The position numbers and the translations under genes were made by a program. DNA of 64,000 bases from DAOQVR01 sp035341665 (GTDB lineage Bacteria > Chloroflexota > Anaerolineae > JAAYZQ01). The stretch is from positions 62,001-126,000 of the forward strand of contig DAOQVR010000013.1 in assembly GCA_035341665.1 (NCBI GenBank), written 5' to 3'. Each line of letters opens with the position of its first letter. Within the stretch, counting starts at the first letter, position 1. The notes under the pieces were generated by a model, which worked only from the letters and a program-made list of their open reading frames with translations, was not told where the DNA came from and did not search any database. Positions 1 to 7,920 of this stretch are shown in pieces.

Positions 1-1020
1 CAGGACGGCACGCAGCTTCTCAAAGAAGAGGTCGACAGCGAGGACGTGGCCGAGGTGGTCTCGTCTTGGACCGGAATCCCGGTCAGCAAGCTCCTGGAGG
101 GCGAGATCGAGAAGCTACTGCGCATGGAAGAGCGCTTGCATGACAGAGTGGTCGGCCAAGACGAGGCGATTCGGGTCGTATCCAACGCCGTGCGCCGCAG
201 CCGCGCTGGCCTTCAGGATCCCAAGAGGCCGATTGGCAGCTTCATATTCCTCGGGCCGACTGGCGTGGGCAAGACGGAGCTGGCCCGCGCCTTAGCAGAG
301 TTCCTGTTCGATGACGAAGCCGCCATGGTGCGCATTGACATGAGCGAGTACCAGGAGCGGCACTCCGTCTCGCGGCTGATCGGAGCCCCGCCCGGCTACG
401 TAGGCTACGAGGAAGGTGGTCAGTTGACCGAGGCAGTCCGGCGCAGGCCCTACACCGTCGTTCTCTTTGACGAGATCGAAAAGGCGCATCCCGAAGTCTT
501 CAACACGCTCCTCCAGCTCCTCGACGAAGGGCGCCTGACCGATGGTCACGGCCGCACCGTCGACTTCCGGAACAGCTTGATCATCATGACCAGCAACATC
601 GGAACCGAGCTGCTTGACGGACGCCCGGCAATCGGCGAGGATGCCCGGAAGCTGGTCCTCGGCGCGCTCCGTCAGCATTTCCGGCCCGAGTTTCTCAACC
701 GGATCGACGAGATCATCCTCTTTCACGGCCTAACGCTTGAGCATCTGGAGCAAATCGTCGACATCCAGTTCAAGCACCTGCAGGTGCTGCTCGCCAGCCG
801 GCGCCTCCAGGTCGAGCTCACCGGCCGGGCTCGGGAGCTGCTCGCGCGCGAGGGGTATGACCCTGCCTTTGGCGCACGCCCGCTCAAGCGCGTGATCCAG
901 CGGTTGGTACAGGACCCGCTGGCGCTCAAGCTGCTTCGCGGTGAGTTCATGGAGGGTGACCGGGTGCGTGTGGATGCGGCAGCCGGCAACCTGACATTCG
1001 TACGGGTCACGCCGGACTGA
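1..1020 (+). CDS. clpB: ClpB-type AAA+ disaggregase, C-terminal part (5' end outside window)
   Basis: The reading frame is open from base 1, so the gene starts upstream and only about 339 C-terminal residues are seen. They contain the end of the middle domain, the second AAA+ module with Walker A GPTGVGKT, Walker B VVLFDEIEKAHP, the pore-loop GYVGYEEGG, and the C-terminal small domain with GYDPAFGARPLKR. ClpB unfolds and resolubilises aggregated proteins together with DnaK in the cytosol. The stretch between TSNIGTE and FRPEFLNRID is short and lacks the [LIV]GF loop used to dock ClpP, which fits ClpB rather than ClpC. A clpC-type gene follows 119 bases downstream with its own promoter. The first in-frame GTG at 46 is internal, not a start. 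Confidence 0.9.
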   Translation, partial: QDGTQLLKEEVDSEDVAEVVSSWTGIPVSKLLEGEIEKLLRMEERLHDRVVGQDEAIRVVSNAVRRSRAGLQDPKRPIGSFIFLGPTGVGKTELARALAEFLFDDEAAMVRIDMSEYQERHSVSRLIGAPPGYVGYEEGGQLTEAVRRRPYTVVLFDEIEKAHPEVFNTLLQLLDEGRLTDGHGRTVDFRNSLIIMTSNIGTELLDGRPAIGEDARKLVLGALRQHFRPEFLNRIDEIILFHGLTLEHLEQIVDIQFKHLQVLLASRRLQVELTGRARELLAREGYDPAFGARPLKRVIQRLVQDPLALKLLRGEFMEGDRVRVDAAAGNLTFVRVTPD

Positions 1021-1077
1021 GCTGGACTCCTGGGCTGGGACACTGGTCTCTGTCGCACGGGGATGGCTCACCACCAC

Positions 1078-1106
1078 TTGCAGTGCCGGCACAAATCTGG
1101 TATAAT
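1078..1106 (+). promoter_or_regulatory. Sigma-70-type promoter of clpC
   Basis: TTGCAG (1078-1083), a 17 bp spacer and a perfect TATAAT (1101-1106) sit 33 bases before the clpC start. A GGAGAG ribosome binding site follows. It shows that clpC can be expressed independently of the clpB-type gene. No CIRCE or CtsR-like operator was seen around it. Confidence 0.75.
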
Positions 1107-1139
1107 CGTGTAACTACGGAGTGAAACGGAGAGTGAGCC

Positions 1140-3617
1140 ATGATGCGATTCGATCGCTTCACGGAGCGAGCACAGGAGGCCGCCCGGGGGGCGTATGAGG
1201 TTCTCCAGCGCTATGGGCATACCCAGGCCGACACGGAGCACTTTCTTCTGGCTCTGATCGAGCAGCCGTCGGGCGTAGTCCCGGAGCTGCTCAAGGTCCT
1301 GAGCGCCGACATTGAGACGATTGGCAAGCGTCTCGACGAGGAGTTGAAGCGCACTTCACGCACCCAGATCTTTGGTGGCGGGGTTGGTCAGATATACATA
1401 ACGCCGGGCCTCAAGCGTGTCATAGAGAAGGCGAACGAGGAAGCATCCAAGCTCAAGGATGACTATGTCTCGACGGAGCACATCTTCCTAGCGATTGCGG
1501 GGGAGCGCAACACACCTTCAGCACGCATCCTGGCGGAGCAGGGGGTCACCCGAGACCGGATCCTGGACGCGGTTCGCGAGGTACGTGGGGGGCAGAAGGT
1601 GAGCAGCCCTCAAGCTGAGACACGGTACCGCACGCTGGAGAAGTTCAGCCGAGACCTGACGCAGCTTGCCCGCGAAGGCAAGCTCGACCCGGTGATTGGC
1701 CGCGACAGCGAGATCCTTCGGGTGATCCAGGTGCTCAGCCGCCGCACCAAGAACAACCCCGTCCTGATTGGTGGAGCCGGCGTCGGCAAGACGGCAATAG
1801 TTGAAGGGCTGGCACGCAAGATCGCTGAAGACGATATCCCGGAGATTCTGGCGGGCAAGCGCGTAGTCCAGATAGACTTGGGAGCAATGGTTGCCGGTAC
1901 TCGCTTTCGAGGCGAATTCGAGGAGCGTTTGAAGGGTGCCATCGAGGAGATCCAGCGTGCAGAGGGGGAGATCATCCTCTTCATCGACGAGATTCACAGC
2001 GTCGTCGGTGCGGGAGGTGCGCAGGGAGCCTTGGATGCATCGAGCATGATGAAACCGGCACTCGCTCGTGGCGAGCTGCGCTGCATCGGCGCAACGACGC
2101 CCGACGAATACCGGCGCTACATCGAGAAAGACAGCGCACTGGAGCGCCGCTTTGCGCCGATTTGGGTGGAGGAGCCCTCCATCGAGGACACCATATCGAT
2201 GCTCCACGGTCTTCGCGATCGGTATGAGGCCCACCACAACGTGCGCTTCACGGATGAGGCATTGACTGCGGCCGCGCGCCTGTCGGCCCGCTATGTGACG
2301 GATCGTCGTCTCCCCGACAAAGCGGTTGACCTGATTGACGAGGCAGCCAGCAAGCTTCGAGTGGCCATCTACTCCATGCCGCCCGAGCTCAAGGAGATGA
2401 AGGCGCGCCTCACCAAGCTCATCACAGAGGAGGAGGCAGCCTGGGCGAGCCGCGACTACGAGCGGGCAGCCCAGTGCAAGACTGAGAGAATGGCGCTCGA
2501 GGCCGACTTCACGGCCCGGCGCGATGCATGGCGCCTCGAAGCCGGCATTGACGAGACCGTGGATGCTGAGGACATCGCTGACGTGGTGCACCGCTGGACA
2601 GGCATCCCGGTCAGCAGCTTAATGCAGACTGAAGCGGAGAGACTGCTCACCATGGAGGAGCATCTGCACAGGCGCATAATTGGGCAGGAGGAGGCCATCA
2701 ACGCGGTCGCCGACGCGATTCGGCGCGCCCGGAGCGGTCTGAAGGATCCGCACCGGCCCATTGGGAGCTTTGTCTTCCTGGGCAGTTCCGGAGTTGGCAA
2801 GACTGAGCTCGCCAAGGCGCTGGCCGACTTTCTCTTCGACAGCGACGACGCCATGGTGCGCATAGACATGAGCGAATACAGGGAGCAGCACACTGTGAGC
2901 CGACTCTTTGGCGCCCCTCCGGGCTATGTCGGCTACGAGGAAGGGGGGCAACTGACGGAGGCCATCCGGCGCAGGCCCTACCAGATCGTCCTCTTTGACG
3001 AGATAGAGAAGGCGCACCCTGATGTCTGGAATGCCCTGCTACAGATCCTGGAGGACGGCCGCCTTACCGACGGTCAGGGTAGGGTAGTGGACTTTCGCAA
3101 CACAGTGCTGATCATGACCTCCAATATCGGCACCCAGTATGCCAGGCAGGGCGGGACCTTGGGCTTCCGCCGCGCATCTGGGGAGTACGAAGAAGCAGCT
3201 GAGAGCCGGCGGGAGATTGAAGAGGGGCTGCGGCACACGTTCCGGCCCGAGTTCCTCAACCGCATTGATGAGATTATCATTTTCCACACACTCAGCCTTG
3301 CGCATATGGAGCAGATAGTCGACCTGCAAATGGCCGATATTCGGGACCAGCTCTCTGAGCGGGGCGTAACGATCGAGCTCACGGTGGCTGCCCGCAAGTG
3401 GTTGTCCTCGGAGGGGTACGACCCAGCCTTTGGCGCCCGCCCGCTGCGACGCACTCTGCAGCGCTACGTCGAGAGTCCGCTTTCCAGGCGGATCCTACGC
3501 GGCGAGTTCATGCCCGGCGACCACGTCGTCGCGGATGTAGGTGCGACAGAGGGTGACGAGAAGGGCCTGGTCTTTCTCAAGATGCAGCCGGTCGCGCTCG
3601 ATCTGCCCACGGCTTGA
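1140..3617 (+). CDS. clpC: ClpC-type AAA+ unfoldase, ATP-dependent Clp protease subunit
   Basis: An 825-residue Hsp100 protein. Residues 1-145 form a Clp N-domain (FTERAQEAARGAYEVLQRYG), followed by AAA-1 with Walker A GGAGVGKT and Walker B IILFIDEIHS. A short single-arm middle domain with an UVR-like helix lies around residues 415-465, and AAA-2 has GSSGVGKT and IVLFDEIEKAHP. Between TSNIGTQ and FRPEFLNRID the sequence carries an LGF tripeptide in the position where ClpA/ClpC/ClpX bind ClpP, so it probably feeds substrates to ClpP. The short middle domain and this loop favour ClpC over ClpB. It starts at the first of two ATG codons after GGAGAG. No mcsA, mcsB, ctsR or clpP is nearby. Confidence 0.93.
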   Translation: MMRFDRFTERAQEAARGAYEVLQRYGHTQADTEHFLLALIEQPSGVVPELLKVLSADIETIGKRLDEELKRTSRTQIFGGGVGQIYITPGLKRVIEKANEEASKLKDDYVSTEHIFLAIAGERNTPSARILAEQGVTRDRILDAVREVRGGQKVSSPQAETRYRTLEKFSRDLTQLAREGKLDPVIGRDSEILRVIQVLSRRTKNNPVLIGGAGVGKTAIVEGLARKIAEDDIPEILAGKRVVQIDLGAMVAGTRFRGEFEERLKGAIEEIQRAEGEIILFIDEIHSVVGAGGAQGALDASSMMKPALARGELRCIGATTPDEYRRYIEKDSALERRFAPIWVEEPSIEDTISMLHGLRDRYEAHHNVRFTDEALTAAARLSARYVTDRRLPDKAVDLIDEAASKLRVAIYSMPPELKEMKARLTKLITEEEAAWASRDYERAAQCKTERMALEADFTARRDAWRLEAGIDETVDAEDIADVVHRWTGIPVSSLMQTEAERLLTMEEHLHRRIIGQEEAINAVADAIRRARSGLKDPHRPIGSFVFLGSSGVGKTELAKALADFLFDSDDAMVRIDMSEYREQHTVSRLFGAPPGYVGYEEGGQLTEAIRRRPYQIVLFDEIEKAHPDVWNALLQILEDGRLTDGQGRVVDFRNTVLIMTSNIGTQYARQGGTLGFRRASGEYEEAAESRREIEEGLRHTFRPEFLNRIDEIIIFHTLSLAHMEQIVDLQMADIRDQLSERGVTIELTVAARKWLSSEGYDPAFGARPLRRTLQRYVESPLSRRILRGEFMPGDHVVADVGATEGDEKGLVFLKMQPVALDLPTA

Positions 3618-3659
3618 GCCGGGCGGAGGGCGACGAGCTGTGCGTACGTTGGCAGCTGC

Positions 3660-4388
3660 CTATGGTTCCGACCACAGCCCCAGCTGTGGTCTCCATCGGG
3701 CTCGCTTGTAGAGTAGGCAATCGAGGTCCTGGGGCCGGTTGTGCAGCCACTCGAGCACGGCTGGCCCGTGCCGGACGATCTGCTCGCACATGCGTCCAAA
3801 CAAAAAGCCGCCGACAAGAGGGGCTTTGACATGCCAGCGGCGGGCCGCCCTTGCCTTTGCCACGACGAAGACATGGAGATTGGGCGCCCCAGCCACCCGT
3901 TCTGCGCTTTCGGCGTCGGTGAGCACCAACTGCTGTACTGCTGCTGGAACATCAAGCGGCAGGGCCAGCGCATCAAGTGCAGGACCCCCCAGTAGGTAGA
4001 AAACCAAGTTGGCGTTGCGCACCAGGGCAGTGGTCTTCTCGCGCACCGCTTGCCGGGCTGCCCACAGCTCAAGGGCCGCCGGGTCGCTGTCGAACGCCGC
4101 CTCATAGGGTACGATCGTCTCAGTGGCGGCGATCAAGCCGTACCCCGGTGAGAGGATCGACAAGCCCAATGTCTCGGGACCCCACCGTTCCCATACGGCC
4201 CACAGTCCATCCATCATCTGTCGGTGCTGAGGACTTGCGTACATAGCCATGGCCGGGCACGCGAAGGCAGCGAGGCGCCGCTCTGCCTCTCGTCTTCCTT
4301 CAGGATCGATCAGCTCGTGGACCAGCGCCGGTTCTGAGACCTGGTCGCGCTTCTCCACCGTGCCTGCCGAGATCACAGTGCTGTGCAT
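3660..4388 (-). CDS. YaaA/DUF6884-like cytosolic protein
   Basis: A 242-residue protein with no signal peptide or membrane segment. The block MYASPQHRQMMDGL followed by LSPGYGLIAATETIVPYE resembles the YSSPLF...LSAKYGLV...PYD signature of the DUF6884/YaaA group, whose members share a uracil-DNA-glycosylase-like fold and bind DNA or protect against oxidative damage. That is family knowledge; the function here is not shown. The ATG at 4388 is chosen because GAGGTG lies four bases upstream; a longer frame to 4433 lacks a ribosome binding site. It ends 42 bases from the convergent clpC stop and lies 60 bases downstream of the sugar-binding lipoprotein gene, so the two may share a transcript. Confidence 0.6.
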   Translation of the reverse strand: MHSTVISAGTVEKRDQVSEPALVHELIDPEGRREAERRLAAFACPAMAMYASPQHRQMMDGLWAVWERWGPETLGLSILSPGYGLIAATETIVPYEAAFDSDPAALELWAARQAVREKTTALVRNANLVFYLLGGPALDALALPLDVPAAVQQLVLTDAESAERVAGAPNLHVFVVAKARAARRWHVKAPLVGGFLFGRMCEQIVRHGPAVLEWLHNRPQDLDCLLYKRARWRPQLGLWSEP

Positions 4389-4448
4389 CGTACACCTCAC
4401 GTTCCCTGGTCCTCGCCCGCTCAGCGAAGGCACTCAGCTTGGCGTGCG

Positions 4449-5867
4449 CTACGGGGCACTCCCCAACAGGGCGTTGACCTTGCTCGCCGTCACATCGAGG
4501 GCCTCCTGCGTACCGGAGTAGCCCTGCGTCACCGAGACGATCGCCGTGTAAAGGACCTCGCGTACCGCCAAGCTCTCAGGCAGCGACGGTTCTGGCCGGG
4601 CGTAAGGCATGATCTCCTCCATCTGGGCACGGACAAAGGGATAAGTGCCCAACGTCTCCGTCATGACGGACTGGGCAGAAACGCGCACCGGCATCGCTTC
4701 CATCGATGCAGCCCATCTCGCGGTCTGCTCGGGCAGCGTGAACCAGCGGACCAGCTTCCAGGCTGCCATCTCATGCTCGGGGTCGCTGGGAAGGATAAAG
4801 AAGTTGGTGCCCACAAGGCTCGTTGCTGGCAGGTTGGGATCCGCCTGCGGAATGAGCGTCTGCGTCCAGCGGAAGGGTGCCATGCCCCCGCTGACGGCTC
4901 CAGCGTAGGCCTCGGCGTAGAGCCGGCTGCTTCCGGTGGAGGAGAAGGCAAAGGCTGCCTCCCCGCTTGTGAATGCGACATAATCACCGTAGGTGTCGGT
5001 AGGCCTCCAGGCGAGCCCGACCTCCAGCAGCCGGCGGATCAGCTCTAGGCTCTCGACACCGGGCGGGGCCTGGAAGGTGGCCCGCCGCGCGGTCTCGTCG
5101 ATCTGCTGGCCGCCCCGGCTGCGGAGCCACGCATCAAAGGTGGTGACGCTCTCCACGACGGGGTAACACGGCCGGCCTGCGTACGCCCAGATGTCGTAGC
5201 AGGCCTGCTCGAATTCGCTCCAGGTCTTCGGGGACGAGTCCCATCCGGCCAATTCCAGGAGGCTCTGGTTCACCCACAGACCGAGAGCATTCTGCGCGAA
5301 GGGAAAGCTCATCATCTGCCCCCCATACCCCGGAAGCTTCCCAGACTCGATAAGGCCTGGGAAAAAGTCGGCCAACTCCTCCGCGCCGAGTCCGTTCTCG
5401 GCATCGACCAGAAACGGATCCAGCGGAATGACCGCTCCCTGGGCGGCATAGGTCGAGATCATGCCTGGGAAGGCAACCGCGAGGTTCGGCAGCTCCCCGT
5501 CCGGGAGCGCCGAAAGCAGCGATTCGTGCAGGCCGACTGTGCCGCTCTTGGCCACAATGTCGACCTCGATTTCTGGATTGGCGGCGTGAAAGTCGCGGAC
5601 CATCTCCCCCAGCAGCAGACCCATGGGCCGGTCGAGCGCATAGGGTTCCCAGAAGAGCAGGACGGTGCCGGTCACAGGCACTGGTGCCTCGCTAGGCGCC
5701 GCCTCAATCGGAAAGGCCGCCGTTGGCAGAACTGCCACTTCTGTGGCGGGGGCAACCTCGCAGGCGGTGAGGAAGAAGCTGACCGCCAGACATGCGCAAA
5801 CCAGTGTCAACCCGATCATCGAGCCGGGTGCGGGCGGTCTCTCCGGCACACGCGCCTCCTTTCCCAT
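4449..5867 (-). CDS. Extracellular solute-binding lipoprotein (ABC sugar-binding family 1)
   Basis: A 472-residue precursor with a hydrophobic signal segment (about residues 17-37) ending in the lipobox LTAC, so it should be lipidated and anchored outside the membrane. The mature part has the fold pattern of family 1 sugar-binding proteins: VLLFWEPY near the N-terminus, FHAANPEIEV, LPNLAVAFPG and LWVNQSLLELAGWD, then a C-terminal region ending in a predicted helix. The ATG at 5867 has GAGG seven bases upstream; the longer frame to 6122 would cross the promoter. No permease or ATPase gene is adjacent, so it is an orphan component that must work with a transporter encoded elsewhere. It is divergent from a carbohydrate-binding CBM48 gene. 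Confidence 0.85.
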   Translation of the reverse strand: MGKEARVPERPPAPGSMIGLTLVCACLAVSFFLTACEVAPATEVAVLPTAAFPIEAAPSEAPVPVTGTVLLFWEPYALDRPMGLLLGEMVRDFHAANPEIEVDIVAKSGTVGLHESLLSALPDGELPNLAVAFPGMISTYAAQGAVIPLDPFLVDAENGLGAEELADFFPGLIESGKLPGYGGQMMSFPFAQNALGLWVNQSLLELAGWDSSPKTWSEFEQACYDIWAYAGRPCYPVVESVTTFDAWLRSRGGQQIDETARRATFQAPPGVESLELIRRLLEVGLAWRPTDTYGDYVAFTSGEAAFAFSSTGSSRLYAEAYAGAVSGGMAPFRWTQTLIPQADPNLPATSLVGTNFFILPSDPEHEMAAWKLVRWFTLPEQTARWAASMEAMPVRVSAQSVMTETLGTYPFVRAQMEEIMPYARPEPSLPESLAVREVLYTAIVSVTQGYSGTQEALDVTASKVNALLGSAP

Positions 5868-5949
5868 GTTGAGCCTCGCCGGGTACGCGGCGTGACGGGC
5901 CCATGACTGGCGCAGTGATGGGCCGCAAGCCACCGCGTTGTCAGCTCGC

Positions 5950-5988
5950 ATTGTAGCGCTATTCCAGGCACGGTGCAAACGTGCCTGG
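5950..5988 (-). promoter_or_regulatory. Promoter of the sugar-binding lipoprotein with overlapping inverted repeat
   Basis: On the minus strand TTGCAC (5978-5973), a 17 bp spacer and TACAAT (5955-5950) form a plausible promoter. A perfect 9 bp inverted repeat, CCAGGCACG-N7-CGTGCCTGG (5964-5988), covers the -35 hexamer. Its size and position suit an operator for a dimeric helix-turn-helix regulator. The regulator is not in the window. Confidence 0.5.
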
Positions 5989-6039
5989 TGACTCCTGCAC
6001 TCGAGGTCGGCTGCCCCCGAAAAGGCCGGCTGCACGGCG

Positions 6040-6067
6040 TTGACAATTCCCTCGTTCTGTCTATAAT
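6040..6067 (+). promoter_or_regulatory. Consensus promoter of the CBM48 gene
   Basis: TTGACA (6040-6045), a 16 bp spacer and TATAAT (6062-6067), both hexamers perfect, lie 75 bases before the start of the downstream small gene. Confidence 0.8.
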
Positions 6068-6142
6068 GGAGAGGCACAGGCAGACACCTGTCCCCAGTTC
6101 CAGCTCGGATGGGTGTGATCAACCCGTGCGGCGGAGAGAAAG

Positions 6143-6469
6143 ATGATCCACAGGGAAGCAGCCAAGAATCCAGGGTGCGTGCGCGTTACCTTCGAGCTAC
6201 CCTCGACCATGTGGGCCGAGCGGGTCAACCTTGTTGGCGAGTTCAACGGCTGGGACACCACAGCCACACCCATGACCCACAATCGGCAGGATGCCAATTG
6301 GCGTGTCACGGTGGAGCTTGCCGCGGGCCGGCGTTACCGCTTCCGCTACCTTGTCGACGGAAGGGAGTGGCTGAACGACTGGCACGCAGACGACCACGTC
6401 GACAACCCGTATGGGTCGTACGACTCCGTCGTGGACCTGACCGGCTTTGGGGGCACTTCCGAGCCCTAG
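6143..6469 (+). CDS. Stand-alone CBM48 / isoamylase N-terminal (early-set) domain protein
   Basis: A 108-residue protein that consists of little more than a glycogen-binding early-set domain. It has the pattern VNLVGEFNGWD, a two-tryptophan core (W in NWRVTVEL and in EWLNDW) and YRFRYLVDGREW, as in the N-terminal domain of glycogen branching enzymes and AMPK beta subunits. There is no catalytic domain and no signal peptide, so it would bind alpha-glucan in the cytosol or act as a targeting subunit. GGAGAGAAAG precedes the ATG. It has its own strong promoter and is followed by the separately promoted LysM-PA14 gene. Confidence 0.8.
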   Translation: MIHREAAKNPGCVRVTFELPSTMWAERVNLVGEFNGWDTTATPMTHNRQDANWRVTVELAAGRRYRFRYLVDGREWLNDWHADDHVDNPYGSYDSVVDLTGFGGTSEP

Positions 6470-6500
6470 GCCTCCTCGAAGGTAGTCGGCACATTGGGCC

Positions 6501-6529
6501 TTGACATATTGATAGTATCGTGGTATAAT
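6501..6529 (+). promoter_or_regulatory. Consensus promoter of the LysM-PA14 gene
   Basis: TTGACA (6501-6506), a 17 bp spacer and TATAAT (6524-6529) match the sigma-70 consensus perfectly and lie 64 bases upstream of the ATG at 6594, leaving a moderately long leader. High expression is implied. Confidence 0.85.
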
Positions 6530-6593
6530 ACGCTTAACTGAGATGTTTCCGGTAGATAGAATAGTGGAATGTGTGCAAGGGAGTGAAAAAACG

Positions 6594-7802
6594 ATGAAAA
6601 GCCAAGGTGTCATCGTCGCAATCGTAGCCGCTCTGGTGCTATCCGGCCTGGTGCTCCCCGCTCCGGTAATTGCCGGCGGCTCCTCGTGCCATACTGTGAT
6701 GCCGGGAGAGTCGGTGACGACCATCGCGGCCAAATACGGGGTCAGCGTGCAGGCGCTGATTGATGCCAACCACCTGGCAAATCCGAACGTAATCTACGTT
6801 GGGCAATGTTTGGCCATTCCTGCCAAGGCACCCGCACCTGCTCCCGCTCCAGTCAAGAGCTGCAAGACGACCTACACGGTCAAGGCCGGCGACTTTCTCA
6901 AGCAGGTCGCCGCGCGCTATGGTGTGAGCTGGCAGACGATTGCCCAACTGAATGGCCTTGTCAATCCTAACTACATCTACCCCGGCCAGAAGCTTGTGAT
7001 CCCGGTCAAGTGCACCACCCCTGCGCCCAAACCGAAGCCGACTCCGGCCCCCGGCCCGTGGACTGCCCGGTACTGGCCAAACGCCTATCTCAGCGGGGAC
7101 CCGAAGCTCACCAACCGCCCGGCCAGCGTCGCCTTCAACTGGGGCTCCAAGGGACCAGGTGGCGGTGTTCCCGGCACGTACTTCTCGGCTCGCTTCACCC
7201 GTGACCAGGCGTTCGAAACGGGCAAGTACATCTTCCGCATCAAGGCGGATGATGGGGTACGGTTCTGGCTTGACGGCATCCTTGTGATCGACGAGTGGAA
7301 GGTGACCTCGGCAACCGAGTACTCGGTCGAGCGCCAGCTGGGAGCCGGCGTGCATCACATCCAGATCGACTACTACCAGGCATGGGGCGTGGGAGTCCTG
7401 ACTTTTGCCAGCGAGAAGGTGAACGGCGCGCCCTCCTGGACCTGCGAGTTCTTCAACAACACGACGCTATCGGGAGCGCCCGTAACCACGCAGTACTACG
7501 GCTCGCTCAACTTCGACTGGGGCAACAAGGCACCGGTTGCCGGCATCACGGCTGACTACTTCTCGGTACGCTGCACGGCACCCTACTCCTTTGCCGGTGG
7601 CACGTATCAGTTCCAGGCGACTGTGGATGACGGGGTCAAGCTCTATGTCGATGACGCGCTCTTGATCGACCAGTGGCACTTCACGTCTGTCACCACATAC
7701 ACCGCCGACCGCGACCTGGCGGCGGGCACCCACACCGTCAAGGTTGAGTATTTCGAGAACAACGGGCTTGCAGTCCTGAAAACGGTCTGGACGCAGCGCT
7801 AG
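6594..7802 (+). CDS. Secreted protein with two LysM and two PA14-like domains
   Basis: A 402-residue exported protein. The N-terminal hydrophobic segment (about residues 5-28) is a signal peptide or anchor. LysM domain 1 spans about residues 32-77 (MPGESVTTIAAKYGVS) and LysM domain 2 about 93-138 (VKAGDFLKQVAARYGVS), joined by Ala/Pro linkers. Two tandem PA14-like beta-sandwich domains follow (about 155-280 and 285-402), each with the DDGVRFWLDG / DDGVKLYVDD motif that in PA14 lectins binds calcium and sugar. LysM binds N-acetylglucosamine polymers, so this is probably a cell-wall or S-layer-associated carbohydrate-binding protein. The start at 6594 is preferred over 6543 because AAGGGAG precedes it and it begins the signal sequence. 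Confidence 0.88.
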   Translation: MKSQGVIVAIVAALVLSGLVLPAPVIAGGSSCHTVMPGESVTTIAAKYGVSVQALIDANHLANPNVIYVGQCLAIPAKAPAPAPAPVKSCKTTYTVKAGDFLKQVAARYGVSWQTIAQLNGLVNPNYIYPGQKLVIPVKCTTPAPKPKPTPAPGPWTARYWPNAYLSGDPKLTNRPASVAFNWGSKGPGGGVPGTYFSARFTRDQAFETGKYIFRIKADDGVRFWLDGILVIDEWKVTSATEYSVERQLGAGVHHIQIDYYQAWGVGVLTFASEKVNGAPSWTCEFFNNTTLSGAPVTTQYYGSLNFDWGNKAPVAGITADYFSVRCTAPYSFAGGTYQFQATVDDGVKLYVDDALLIDQWHFTSVTTYTADRDLAAGTHTVKVEYFENNGLAVLKTVWTQR

Positions 7803-7823
7803 CTCGCCTCACTGTCAACCAAA

Positions 7824-7869
7824 GAGGGCCCTCTCCCTCGGCTCTGCCTGAGCTGGGGGGAGGGCCCTC
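7824..7869. terminator. Bidirectional hairpin terminator between convergent genes
   Basis: A 14 bp stem with one G-U pair (7824-7837 with 7856-7869, arm GAGGGCCCTCTCCC) lies between the stops of two convergent genes. The downstream T run on the plus strand is weak (CTGCTTT), so it may act in both directions as a barrier. Confidence 0.75.
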
Positions 7870-7920
7870 CTGCTTTCAGCGCTTGGCTGGCTGCTGTGCC
7901 TCGCGCCATCTTCGTCGTGA

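Noticed and set aside
3670..3691. Hairpin GACCACAGC-CCCA-GCTGTGGTC as terminator of clpC
   Set aside because: It lies inside the end of the convergent gene and is not followed by a T run on either strand.
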